A stretch of DNA of 64,000 nt from Guptibacillus spartinae (lineage in GTDB: Bacteria > Bacillota > Bacilli > Bacillales > Guptibacillaceae). The translations under genes were made by a program, and so were the position numbers. The stretch covers positions 434,001 through 498,000 of the forward strand of contig NZ_JAQQWU010000002.1 of assembly GCF_028610625.1 (NCBI RefSeq). Reading direction: 5' to 3'. Below the pieces are notes generated by a model, which saw nothing but the letters and a program-made list of their open reading frames with translations, was not told the DNA's origin and did not search any database. Below, piece by piece: positions 36,666 to 44,222 of this stretch (positions within the stretch are counted from its first letter, which is position 1; each line of letters opens with the position of its first letter).

Positions 36666-37004
36666 TCACACCATAATCATATACCCCACCGTCGTCATTA
36701 ACAAGCCAAATACGACGCTTATCGCAATATAACTAACAGAAAGCCAGAGCTTTGTTGACGCTAGCTCAAAAGCTTCATACATAAAGGTTGAAAAGGTTGT
36801 TAATGCTCCAAGAAAACCAGTTGAGACAGCCGGCCCCCAATCTCCCCCTCCATATGCCAGCCCCATTAAAAAACTTCCTAAAAGGTTGACAATGAGAGTC
36901 GCAAGTGGGAAAGACAATTTGTTAAAGCGATTAACACCAAGTGCTGTAACATAGCGTAGCCATGCCCCAACACCACCACCAACAGCAATCATGAACCAGT
37001 CCAT
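36666..37004 (-). CDS. crcB: Fluoride channel subunit CrcB/Fluc (second of pair)
   Basis: 112 residues with four transmembrane helices and the Fluc signature GALTTFSTFMYE near 76-87, containing the pore Phe and Thr-Phe-Ser-Thr-Phe track; GGGVGAWLRY near 8-17 and VNLLGSFLMG near 39-48 are also typical. Fluc dimers export fluoride passively. The ATG at 37004 shares its A with the stop codon of the preceding crcB, and its ribosome site AGGAGG is made by two Arg codons of that gene, so the two subunits are translationally coupled. Probably a heterodimer. Confidence 0.93.
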   Translation of the reverse strand: MDWFMIAVGGGVGAWLRYVTALGVNRFNKLSFPLATLIVNLLGSFLMGLAYGGGDWGPAVSTGFLGALTTFSTFMYEAFELASTKLWLSVSYIAISVVFGLLMTTVGYMIMV

Positions 37005-37372
37005 TACAACCTCCTCACTTTTTTGGCTAAGGATACTCCTAGGATGACGCCTAAAATGCCAGCTAGAATACTACCGCCTCCATATAGACCTAATGCTAAA
37101 ATGCGCCCCTCTTTTAAATACACGAATAAGTCAAGAGAGTAGGTTGAAAAGGTTGTAAACGATCCTAGTAGGCCCGTCGCAATAAATTTCTTAGAAGGAT
37201 CTGATAAACGCGTATTCGATTTCACATATTGATAGAAAAAACCAAGAAGAATGGAACCAAGGACATTGACTAAAAAAGTCGCGATCGGGCTCCCATCCAA
37301 CAACGTACCTAACGCTCCTCGAAAGGAAGCACCAACGGCACCACCTAATATAACTGCGAGACTGTTTTTCAC
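37004..37372 (-). CDS. crcB: Fluoride channel subunit CrcB/Fluc (first of pair)
   Basis: 122 residues, four membrane helices, with GGAVGASFRGALG near 10-22, VNVLGSILLGFFY near 35-47 and GLLGSFTTFSTYSLD near 68-82, the conserved Fluc pore region. The start is GTG at 37372 behind AAAGGAGCCGTATTCAA. Paired with the next gene as in other Bacilli where two crcB genes make an antiparallel heterodimer. No fluoride riboswitch is visible in the 56 bases upstream. Confidence 0.93.
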   Translation of the reverse strand: MKNSLAVILGGAVGASFRGALGTLLDGSPIATFLVNVLGSILLGFFYQYVKSNTRLSDPSKKFIATGLLGSFTTFSTYSLDLFVYLKEGRILALGLYGGGSILAGILGVILGVSLAKKVRRL

Positions 37373-37428
37373 TTGAATACGGCTCCTTTCACGTCTTTTT
37401 TCATCTTATCGAAACCGCTATTCAAAGT

Positions 37429-37806
37429 CTACTGATCGTTTTCATCCCACACCCAGGTGTATAATCTTCCACTTGAATCCATCCACTTTACCTCAATCCG
37501 TTCAGCGTTTCGATACCCGTAACTCTCTATTTTTTCTACAAGCTCTTCTACGCGAACAATTTCCGTTACTTCTAAATGCTGAAACAAGGCTTCTACTTCT
37601 TCTTTTGCTCGCTCTCCTTTTTCAACAACTTTTCCATTCTCAACTTCAAATTCATCTGGACTGGAGAATTCCCATTCGTGTTCCACTCCATTTGTGACGA
37701 CCATACATTTAAATGAAAAACTATTTTTGAGTGTTGACGCTTCTGCACGGATAGAAAATAGACATAGGTAAATAGCAAACGTTAGAATTGTAAGTTTTTT
37801 CATCAT
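37429..37806 (-). CDS. Secreted hypothetical protein
   Basis: 125 residues with a signal peptide (basic MMKK, hydrophobic core at about 5-20, AEA cleavage near residue 24). The mature part is acidic with FKCMVVTNGVEHEWEFSSPD, a single Cys, and an acidic helix at about 65-95 before WMDSSGRLYTWVWDEND. I recognise no family. The first or second ATG could be the start. It lies 56 bases upstream of the crcB pair in the same direction and might be co-transcribed; a link to fluoride is not implied. Confidence 0.65.
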   Translation of the reverse strand: MMKKLTILTFAIYLCLFSIRAEASTLKNSFSFKCMVVTNGVEHEWEFSSPDEFEVENGKVVEKGERAKEEVEALFQHLEVTEIVRVEELVEKIESYGYRNAERIEVKWMDSSGRLYTWVWDENDQ

Positions 37807-37930
37807 TCATCACCTCATCCTTATGCTGACTGAAAGTGATCAATATTATTCTTAAAAACACCATTACAATTGCTTCCTCTTACGCTCACCTCTAGAATAG
37901 AAGAAGAACCGATTTGTAAAAGGAGAATCT

Positions 37931-39274
37931 ATGAACAGTTTACAAAAATCATCCAACGCGATCCAAATTGAACGATATGGTCTTGAATCTGTTCCAGAAT
38001 CATCGCGCACAACTCGCTGGTACGAATATGCGATGATTCAAATGGCTGTTTCCGTGAACGCTGGGAATTTCCTTGTGCCTGCTCTCGCTGTTCTTGAGGG
38101 TGGACTTAGTTTTACTTGGGCCGTGCTTGCTACCGTGGTTGGAGCAACTTTCGCTTTTCTATTCGTTTCATTCTTATCCTTACCGGGAGCAAGGAGGGGA
38201 ATTCCTTCCCAATATGCGGTACGCGCATTTGTTGGAGTGAAGGGAGCCCAATACTTTGCATCACCCGTAAGAACAATCACGTCGCTTTATTGGTTTTCTG
38301 TTCAAACCATCGGCGGGACGTATATGGTTGTTGAATTAATGAAACGCGCTTTTTCAATTAGTCTCTCATTTCTTCCGACGTCCCTTTTTCTTGCTACTGT
38401 AATGGCGTTACTTGCTTTAGTCGGATTCGATGCTGTAAAAAAAGCAACAAAATATTTTCTTCCACTCTTATTTGCAGGAGGCTTAGCGATGTTTTTTGTC
38501 TACTTCACTACCCCTGTAAATGGAAACCATTATTCAACGATCATCTCATTGAAAGGAGAGCCAAACGCCGCATTTTTTTTCTTTGCAAGCCTTGCTTTTG
38601 TTCAATATGTATCAGGAGTTAGTAGTTCTTCAGACATGGCTAGATATGCTAAATCTACTCAACATGCCTTTTGGGGTATATTTTCAGGAAATACACTTGG
38701 CTTTACGTTAACCGCACTTCTTGGAGCCTATACCGCTTCAGTTGCTGGAACATGGAATCCATTCTTAATTACAAGCCAACAGACAGAATCTCCCCTTCTA
38801 TTAGTTCTTATTTTTGCGTCCGCACTTTGTTCTATGATTATGATCAACATTAGCAATGCGTACACAGGAGGATATAGTCTACTCAACACGTTTCCAGTTC
38901 TCGGAAGGATAAAGAGCGCCATTTTATTAGGTTGCGCCGCTATAGCGTTAAGTGCTTTTCCCACATTCGTGGATGAAGCAGAGTCGTTTATCTCACTTCT
39001 AGGTGCTTTGGTCATCCCTTTATCAGCTGTTATAGTGACAGATTTTATCGTTATCAAAAAAGGAAGCTTTACCTCTACCATGCTCGACACCTTATCAGAG
39101 AAAACGAACACATTGAATCGTCCAGGATTTATTGCCATTTTAGTAGGCGTTCTAGTTTACCTACTGCTACCTTCTGATTATTCACCAGGCTTTTTATCCT
39201 TTCTGTTAACAGGCGTACTTTACCATTCTTTCCAACGGTTCCAGTTAAGAAAGATGGAGTATAAGAAGCCATAA
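37931..39274 (+). CDS. NCS1-family nucleobase permease (cytosine/purine type)
   Basis: 447 residues with about 12 transmembrane helices. The N-terminal cytosolic segment ends IERYGLESVPESSRTTRWYEYAMIQMAV (split: IERYGLESVPESSR, TTRWYEYAMIQMAV), typical of CodB-like NCS1 carriers; GNFLVPALAVLEGGLSF (about 45-61), LPGARRGIPSQYAVRAFVG (about 83-101) and SGVSSSSDMARYAKS (about 227-241) match helix 1, the loop after helix 2 and the helix 6 region. It probably imports a purine, cytosine or related compound by Na+ or H+ symport; the substrate cannot be read. The ATG follows AAAGGAGAATCT. Confidence 0.85.
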   Translation: MNSLQKSSNAIQIERYGLESVPESSRTTRWYEYAMIQMAVSVNAGNFLVPALAVLEGGLSFTWAVLATVVGATFAFLFVSFLSLPGARRGIPSQYAVRAFVGVKGAQYFASPVRTITSLYWFSVQTIGGTYMVVELMKRAFSISLSFLPTSLFLATVMALLALVGFDAVKKATKYFLPLLFAGGLAMFFVYFTTPVNGNHYSTIISLKGEPNAAFFFFASLAFVQYVSGVSSSSDMARYAKSTQHAFWGIFSGNTLGFTLTALLGAYTASVAGTWNPFLITSQQTESPLLLVLIFASALCSMIMINISNAYTGGYSLLNTFPVLGRIKSAILLGCAAIALSAFPTFVDEAESFISLLGALVIPLSAVIVTDFIVIKKGSFTSTMLDTLSEKTNTLNRPGFIAILVGVLVYLLLPSDYSPGFLSFLLTGVLYHSFQRFQLRKMEYKKP

Positions 39275-39311
39275 AGAAAAAGTTCATGCGATGAGCATGA
39301 ACTTTTTCTTT
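39273..39311. terminator. Long bidirectional terminator
   Basis: A perfect 17-bp stem (39273-39289 with 39295-39311) and a 5-base loop, T-rich on both exits. It overlaps the last base pair of the permease stop codon and lies one base from the stop of the opposing small gene, serving both. Confidence 0.9.
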
Positions 39312-39312
39312 A

Positions 39313-39471
39313 TTAATAATAACTTTTACGCTCAGCTTTTCGAGGGAGTTTCTTTGTTTCTTTTTGTTCTTCCTGATCAACGACGCCACTCTGGTATGAT
39401 TCACTCAGCTGTTGGTGTACAGCCATTTCACCATTTTCATCATAGATTATTTCCTTTTTCTTATCCGTCAT
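39313..39471 (-). CDS. Very small charged protein of unknown function
   Basis: 52 residues, highly charged (Lys, Glu, Gln rich), no Cys, no membrane helix: MTDKKKEIIYDENGEMAV, then HQQLSESYQSGVVDQEEQ, ending in KSYY. ATG 39471 is chosen because AGGAGGT lies 6 bases upstream; a longer reading frame exists but would begin before that site. The ribosome site plus a terminator right after the stop argue for a real gene. No family recognised. Confidence 0.62.
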   Translation of the reverse strand: MTDKKKEIIYDENGEMAVHQQLSESYQSGVVDQEEQKETKKLPRKAERKSYY

Positions 39472-39610
39472 CACGTAACCTCCTGTTATTTGATCTTTCT
39501 TTCGTATTCTTTCCAACAACAGAGTGGTTTACTTATCGATCGACGATTTCTTGTTAACGAACGGAATAAACCTTTAATTTAAGATTCGTTATGTATGAAC
39601 CACATAGCAA

Positions 39611-40117
39611 TTATTTGTGAAGCTCTCTAACAATGTGAGGCAGTTCTGGAATTAACAATTTAGTCATTGCTAGCTTCACTGCCCCTGAAGACCCTGGCAT
39701 AGCAAAGATGGCCGTTTCCCCTGTGACTCCACCGATGGCTCTGCTTAGCAATGCAGGCGAACCTATATCCTCTGTATAGCTAATCATTCGAAACAATTCT
39801 CCAAACCCCTCTAGCTCCTTCTCAAGCATCCCTTCCACAACTTCGTAAGTGACATCCCTTTTTGATATACCAGTTCCTCCGTTTAATAAAACAGCATCAA
39901 CGTCACTAGCCGTAATTCCTTGCTTAATAGCGGAATGAATTTCCTCTTGCTCATCCTTTACAATCATTCGTTTAATCACCTTATGACCTGTTTCTTCAAG
40001 TAAAGAAGAAATGATACTCCCACTCTTATCTGTCTCCGTTGATCTAGTGTCACTAACCGTTACAATCAAACAATTAATCACTGTAGGCGCATTGGATTTA
40101 TGTTCATGAGAACTCAT
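39611..40117 (-). CDS. moaB: Molybdenum cofactor biosynthesis protein MoaB
   Basis: 168 residues of the MoaB/MogA fold, which adenylylates molybdopterin during cofactor synthesis. TVSDTRSTETDKSG near 25-38, LLNGGTGISKRDVTYEVVE near 78-96 (substrate loop), ISYTEDIGSPALLSRAIGG near 113-131 and FAMPGSSGAVKLAM near 140 are the family blocks. The start is ATG 40117 after GAGGAGATGGAAA and overlaps the EcsC-family gene by 14 bases. No other moa/moe gene is near, but moaB also stands alone beside ackA in B. subtilis. Confidence 0.93.
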   Translation of the reverse strand: MSSHEHKSNAPTVINCLIVTVSDTRSTETDKSGSIISSLLEETGHKVIKRMIVKDEQEEIHSAIKQGITASDVDAVLLNGGTGISKRDVTYEVVEGMLEKELEGFGELFRMISYTEDIGSPALLSRAIGGVTGETAIFAMPGSSGAVKLAMTKLLIPELPHIVRELHK

Positions 40118-40961
40118 TTTCCATCTCCTCTCTTCGTTCATTTAGAAAGCGCTTCTCATAGAATTTATGAGCAACTTCACTTACAGACCTAGTAAATCGA
40201 TAGTTCACAGCAGCGCCAATGGCTATGCCAAGAATCGGAATGCCTTGAATCATTTTTTTACGTAGCATCATAAGAACAGTACCTTTGATCACTTGTTTCA
40301 TCGGTCCCTGTAGCCAATTAGCATCGGCAATTCCATCAGGGCCTTCATAAAAATAAGGATGTGTTTGTTCTTGTTTCACCTCTTCTTCTAGTTCTCGCCA
40401 GGCGCGCTCTTGTAACCCTTTAGGAAGGGTTGCCATGTGAAAAACTTTAAGCGCTATCATCATTTCAGAAGGATAATTTACAGGGTAGCCATACGTCATT
40501 GCGATGAGCTGTACCGTCCGTAAGTTAATGGCAAGAACGGCGGGTAAATCAAGACCTAATAATAAAAAGCTTCCTGTACCCGTAAGTCCCCCTTGCGCAA
40601 ATGAAACCATACGCTGACGTGCAATTTGTTGATCAGCAATGTAAACAAGCTGGTCAATCGTTAGGTTTTTCATATCCTGTATTTGTTCAATGTCTGGATG
40701 GAACAAGCGCGCATCGGTTAACAGGCGATGACTAGCATCGACCTGTGACTGGGAATTTTGTATAAGTGAATGCATATGAAAAAGAACTGAGTCCATGACG
40801 GCATACAAACGCTTTTTTGTGTTAGACTCCAGCTGATTGAGCCGGTGTGTGTAGTATTTTTGAAATGTTCGTTCGATGTCAGTTGCTTCATGTGCAAAGT
40901 GCTGTTCTTCCCATAAATCGATAGAAGCCATTCTTTTTTGTTCTCTTTCGGTCCAAACCAA
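40104..40961 (-). CDS. EcsC family protein
   Basis: 285 residues. N-terminal charged helices (1-110) precede a hydrophobic region with FAQGGLTGTGSFLLLGLDLPAVLAIN (split: FAQGGLTGTGSFLLLGLD, LPAVLAIN) and a later GIPILGIAIGAAVNYRFTRSVSEVAHKFYEKRFL segment (GIPILGIAIGAAVNYRFT), the hallmarks of EcsC-like proteins. EcsC is the third protein of the Ecs ABC system in B. subtilis, but this gene has no ABC partner; it overlaps moaB. It occupies the place where I recall argGH in B. subtilis. Role unknown. Confidence 0.82.
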   Translation of the reverse strand: MVWTEREQKRMASIDLWEEQHFAHEATDIERTFQKYYTHRLNQLESNTKKRLYAVMDSVLFHMHSLIQNSQSQVDASHRLLTDARLFHPDIEQIQDMKNLTIDQLVYIADQQIARQRMVSFAQGGLTGTGSFLLLGLDLPAVLAINLRTVQLIAMTYGYPVNYPSEMMIALKVFHMATLPKGLQERAWRELEEEVKQEQTHPYFYEGPDGIADANWLQGPMKQVIKGTVLMMLRKKMIQGIPILGIAIGAAVNYRFTRSVSEVAHKFYEKRFLNERREEMENEFS

Positions 40962-41039
40962 TTGATATCGCTCCCTTCAATCCCTTTCTTATATTGTATC
41001 TTTTCCCTTCAAAAACTTCCAACAAAGCTGAAGGAACAC

Positions 41040-41066
41040 AAAAAAGAGCACCCTTATCGGGTGCTC
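41040..41066 (-). terminator. Intrinsic terminator of ackA
   Basis: GAGCACCC (41046-41053) pairs with GGGTGCTC (41059-41066), 5-base loop, then seven T on the minus strand, 6 bases past the ackA stop. Confidence 0.88.
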
Positions 41067-41071
41067 ATGAT

Positions 41072-42259
41072 TTATTTTGAAAGTCGAACAGTATCTCGTG
41101 CGATCACAACTTCTTCATTCGTCGGGATAATCATCACTTTTACAGGTGAGTGAGGGTAGTTAATGAAAGCTTCTTTCCCCTTCACCTTATTTAGAGCTGG
41201 ATCCCAGTATACGCCCATAAATTCAAGACCGCGAAGTACACGTGCACGAACAGCGTCACTATTTTCACCGATACCAGCAGTGAAAATAATCGCGTCTAGG
41301 CCAGACATACGTGCAGCATAAGAACCAATGTATTTGTGAATACGAGAAGTAAAGACTTCAAGAGCCAATTCAGCACGTTCATTACCAGCTTCTGCTTTAC
41401 TTGTAATATCACGCAAATCACTTGAAAAACCAGAAACGCCTAGAAGACCACTTTTCTTGTTCAACGTATTCATGACTTCTTCTGCTGTTTGACCTGTTTT
41501 TTCCATAATAAATGGAATCAAGGCAGGGTCGATATTTCCAGAACGAGTTCCCATCGTCACACCAGCTAGTGGTGTAAAGCCCATGGAAGTATCAATTGAC
41601 TTTCCACCTTCGATCGCTGCAATACTTGCCCCGTTACCAAGGTGACAAGACAGAAGCCGCAGTTGGTCGAGCGGACGACCAAGCATTTCTGCAGCACGCT
41701 CTGACACATACTTATGAGAAGTACCATGGAAACCATATTTACGAACACCGTAGTCTTCATAATATTCATAAGGCAAGCTATATAAAAACGATTGTTCTGG
41801 CATTGACTGGTGGAATGCCGTATCAAATACGGCTACAGATGGAACGTCTGGCAAAATCTCTCGGAATGCACGAATACCTACAAGGTTAGCAGGGTTATGC
41901 AATGGAGCAAGTTCCGATACTTCTTCAATTCCAGCAAGGACTTCATCTGTAATCATTGCTGAGTCATTAAATTTCTCTCCACCGTGAACTACGCGGTGTC
42001 CTACACCTTCTATTTCATCGTAAGAAGAAATAATGGAGAAACTAATCAGCTTGTCCAATAGCATTTTCACTGCTACGGCATGATCAGGTATGTTTGTAAT
42101 TTCTTCCTTCTTTTCACCGTTCACTTCTATTGTAAAAATGGCGTCATCAAGGCCGATTCTCTCCACGAGTCCTTTTGTGATAACAGTTTCTTCCGGCATA
42201 TTTAAAAGTTGAAACTTCAACGAAGAACTACCGGCGTTGATTGCGATTATTTTCGCCAT
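41072..42259 (-). CDS. ackA: Acetate kinase
   Basis: 395 residues; makes ATP and acetate from acetyl phosphate in overflow metabolism. [18 protein letters not shown] at the start is the phosphate-binding motif; [12 protein letters not shown] near 85, [11 protein letters not shown] near 145, [12 protein letters not shown] near 175, [11 protein letters not shown] near 205 and TAGIGENS near 325 complete the ASKHA fold. ATG 42259 follows AAAGGAGCTGTCACAT; the longer in-frame extension would begin at about the transcription start. Upstream are a promoter, two cre-like boxes and a 5'-UTR hairpin. Confidence 0.97.
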   Translation of the reverse strand: MAKIIAINAGSSSLKFQLLNMPEETVITKGLVERIGLDDAIFTIEVNGEKKEEITNIPDHAVAVKMLLDKLISFSIISSYDEIEGVGHRVVHGGEKFNDSAMITDEVLAGIEEVSELAPLHNPANLVGIRAFREILPDVPSVAVFDTAFHQSMPEQSFLYSLPYEYYEDYGVRKYGFHGTSHKYVSERAAEMLGRPLDQLRLLSCHLGNGASIAAIEGGKSIDTSMGFTPLAGVTMGTRSGNIDPALIPFIMEKTGQTAEEVMNTLNKKSGLLGVSGFSSDLRDITSKAEAGNERAELALEVFTSRIHKYIGSYAARMSGLDAIIFTAGIGENSDAVRARVLRGLEFMGVYWDPALNKVKGKEAFINYPHSPVKVMIIPTNEEVVIARDTVRLSK

Positions 42260-42305
42260 ATGTGACAGCTCCTTTAATTCAGTAAAATTAGAATACGACA
42301 CGAAA

Positions 42306-42328
42306 ATAGAAGGGTGAGACCCTTCTAT
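42306..42328 (-). other. Hairpin between ytxK and ackA (5'-UTR or short terminator)
   Basis: A perfect 10-bp stem (ATAGAAGGGT at 42306-42315 with ACCCTTCTAT at 42319-42328) with a 3-base loop. On the minus strand only about four T follow. It sits about 10-32 bases after the predicted ackA start of transcription, and also past the ytxK stop, so it could stop ytxK read-through or modulate ackA. Confidence 0.6.
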
Positions 42329-42344
42329 CTTTAGCACTCTTATT

Positions 42345-42373
42345 ATTTAAACACCGACCACTACTTTATTCAA
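42345..42373 (-). promoter_or_regulatory. SigA-type promoter of ackA
   Basis: On the minus strand TTGAAT (42368-42373), 17 bases, TTAAAT (42345-42350). The proximal cre-like box abuts the -35 box. Confidence 0.6.
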
Positions 42374-42374
42374 G

Positions 42375-42390
42375 GTGAAAACCGCTTACA
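42375..42390. promoter_or_regulatory. Proximal cre-like element of ackA (imperfect)
   Basis: TGAAAACCGCTTACA resembles the cre consensus with one extra base in the centre. It abuts the -35 box, at about -45. Confidence 0.4.
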
Positions 42391-42415
42391 TCCAAGTATT
42401 CCGCCAATTCAGATT

Positions 42416-42429
42416 TGTAAACGTTTCAC
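42416..42429. promoter_or_regulatory. cre box upstream of ackA
   Basis: TGTAAACGTTTCAC is a close match to the CcpA box. It sits at about -85 relative to the predicted ackA start, near the ytxK stop codon. CcpA activates ackA in B. subtilis from upstream cre sites, so the placement fits activation. Confidence 0.65.
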
Positions 42430-42434
42430 TTCTG

Positions 42435-43427
42435 TTAGGAAAGCTGCGAAAACCAGCCATTGATTTGTTGCATCATGTTTAGCATCGCTTCACGATTTGA
42501 AAATGAAGGGAATTTCGCCATCATAACTTGCTTTGGTTTCAAAGTCTGTTCCCCTTTTTTCTGAGTAACGAGGATACTTTTCGCCTGAGATTCATTCGCA
42601 AACAGGCTAGTTGGCAATTGAATAATTCCGTGGATAACAGAGCGATCGTTCAGCAAATTTCTCACTTGCTTTGCGCCATCATCACCGAAGAGGAAATTAG
42701 GGATCATTAAGAAAAGCATACCGGAATCTTCCGTCATGTTTAAACTTTGTTCAATCAAGAGATGATGAACATATGACATGCCTTCTGATGCTTTTAATTC
42801 ATAATTTGCAGCTGCCTCTTCATGTGGATAATAACCAACTGGTAAATCCGTCACCACCGTGTTCACTTGAGGAATATAGAGTGGCTTCACACTATCCTGA
42901 TGAAGGAATTCAACGTGGTGCTTTTGCAAATTAGCATTTACAAATCCGAGATGTAAGAGCAGATCGTCAGGTTCAGCACCGTACGCTTCAACTTTTTCAC
43001 CTTCCAATTGATTTAAGACGGAAGTTAGCAGATTCCCTGTCCCAACGGCAGGATCTAAAATCTTAATGTGCTCAAGATTTAGAACCTCTTTATATTTTTT
43101 CACAAGATAACCAATTAAATGCGCAACACTATCAGGTGTCATCGCATGATGAGGTTGGATCCCCTTTTTCATTCCTTTAAGCAGAGCAAGTTGGATCCCT
43201 TTTCGTACTGTTTCTTGATTCGCTCCGTCAAGACCGCATGAGTCATACAAATTTTTTAGACGGACGATCGTATCAGCATTTAGTTCTTCTTGAAGGACTT
43301 TATTTTCAAATAAATTCAAACCTGTCTCGACAAGCGCTTCAAGATAAGAAATTTCTAACTTATTTTGAATGACAAGTGTTGATTCATCTAGCACGTTAAA
43401 TAAATTTTCTACAGTTAATTCGGACAT
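42435..43427 (-). CDS. ytxK: Class I SAM-dependent methyltransferase YtxK
   Basis: 330 residues resembling N6-adenine DNA methylases. An N-terminal helical domain (1-90) precedes ILDPAVGTGNLLTSVLNQL near 125-143, the SAM-binding motif I. Where the catalytic (N/D)PPY/F motif IV would be, the protein has VTDLPVGYYP near 195-204, a degenerate form, so base methylation is uncertain. KASEGMSYVHHLLIEQSLN and FLMIPNFLF follow. No restriction gene is near. Its place between ackA and tpx matches B. subtilis ytxK. Role unknown. Confidence 0.9.
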   Translation of the reverse strand: MSELTVENLFNVLDESTLVIQNKLEISYLEALVETGLNLFENKVLQEELNADTIVRLKNLYDSCGLDGANQETVRKGIQLALLKGMKKGIQPHHAMTPDSVAHLIGYLVKKYKEVLNLEHIKILDPAVGTGNLLTSVLNQLEGEKVEAYGAEPDDLLLHLGFVNANLQKHHVEFLHQDSVKPLYIPQVNTVVTDLPVGYYPHEEAAANYELKASEGMSYVHHLLIEQSLNMTEDSGMLFLMIPNFLFGDDGAKQVRNLLNDRSVIHGIIQLPTSLFANESQAKSILVTQKKGEQTLKPKQVMMAKFPSFSNREAMLNMMQQINGWFSQLS

Positions 43428-43554
43428 TAATTGACCTCCTATCAGTTCGTCCCTATTGTAAACAGTCTTGACTTCTTTCGCAACAATGGTGGATATAAAA
43501 CCGCCATTGAATATGGGCTTCTCTTTCGATCATTACCCGCATAGATTCTAAACC

Positions 43555-43597
43555 AGTAAAAAAGGACTTCGTTGAAAATCACCGAAGTCCTTTTTCA
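43555..43597 (-). terminator. Intrinsic terminator of tpx
   Basis: AAAAAGGACTTCG pairs with CGAAGTCCTTTTT around an 11-base loop, with T-rich exit on the minus strand, a few bases past the tpx stop. Confidence 0.82.
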
Positions 43598-43602
43598 CTA
43601 GT

Positions 43603-44100
43603 TTATTCAGCTTTTTTTGCAGCATTTAGAGCGGCATCATAATCGGGATGGTTAGTCGCTTCACTCACATACTCAGTATAGACAACCTCACCTTTACTAT
43701 TCACTACAAACACAGCTCTTGCTAGTAAGCGAAGTTCCTGCATCGCAACTCCGAATGCTTTACCAAAAGAAAGATCACGATGATCGGATAAGGTAATTGC
43801 ATCTTCAATGCCAGTAGCCCCGCACCAGCGTTTTTGAGCAAATGGAAGATCTGCACTGATCGTTAATACCTTAACGTTATCTAGCTTTGCAGCTTCTTCA
43901 TTGAATTTACGTGTTTGAGCATCACAAACACCTGTATCAAGAGATGGTACTACACTTATAAGGCGGATTCCCGCGAAGTCTTCAAGCGTCTTTTCAGATA
44001 AATCATTTGCTAGGACTGTAAACTCCGGAGCCTTTTCACCAACTTTTACTTCTTCTCCTAAAAGGGTCATTGGCGTTTCTTTAAATGTAATGTTAGCCAT
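43603..44100 (-). CDS. tpx: Thiol peroxidase Tpx
   Basis: 165-residue atypical 2-Cys peroxiredoxin that reduces hydroperoxides with thioredoxin. The peroxidatic site [12 protein letters not shown] has Cys59 with its Thr partner; the resolving residue is Cys93 in [11 protein letters not shown]. The Arg of the active site is in [13 protein letters not shown]-type sequence near 130 (here [13 protein letters not shown]). The ATG follows AAAGGAGGTATGAACA. A SigA-type promoter and a symmetric site at its start suggest induction by stress. Confidence 0.97.
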   Translation of the reverse strand: MANITFKETPMTLLGEEVKVGEKAPEFTVLANDLSEKTLEDFAGIRLISVVPSLDTGVCDAQTRKFNEEAAKLDNVKVLTISADLPFAQKRWCGATGIEDAITLSDHRDLSFGKAFGVAMQELRLLARAVFVVNSKGEVVYTEYVSEATNHPDYDAALNAAKKAE

Positions 44101-44123
44101 TGTTCATACCTCCTTTATAATTG

Positions 44124-44137
44124 GTCGTATGTACGAC
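44124..44137. promoter_or_regulatory. Dyad at the tpx transcription start
   Basis: GTCGTA and TACGAC flank two central bases, a perfect 14-bp inverted repeat placed at about +1 to +14 of the predicted tpx transcript. It does not match PerR or CtsR boxes that I know. Regulator unidentified. Confidence 0.45.
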
Positions 44138-44144
44138 TGACTTC

Positions 44145-44173
44145 ATCATATAGGTGAAACCACTAGATTTCAA
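44145..44173 (-). promoter_or_regulatory. SigA promoter of tpx
   Basis: On the minus strand TTGAAA (44168-44173), 17 bases, TATGAT (44145-44150). Confidence 0.75.
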
Positions 44174-44190
44174 GAAATCAGCAATAGTAA

Positions 44191-44222
44191 CATAAAAAAG
44201 CTACCTTATGAAAAAGTAGCTT
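44191..44222 (-). terminator. Intrinsic terminator of ytfJ
   Basis: AAGCTAC (44199-44205) pairs with GTAGCTT (44216-44222), then TTTT on the minus strand; the stem overlaps the ytfJ stop. Confidence 0.75.

Noticed and set aside
37373-37428. Fluoride riboswitch ahead of crcB
   Set aside because: The gap is only 56 bases and I see no conserved fluoride-aptamer core.
39129-39404. 91-residue minus-strand frame between the permease and the small gene
   Set aside because: It overlaps the permease 3' end, the shared terminator and most of the better supported 52-residue gene.
42260-42337. 26-residue extension of ackA
   Set aside because: Acetate kinases begin at the [12 protein letters not shown] motif, and the extension starts at about the predicted transcription start.
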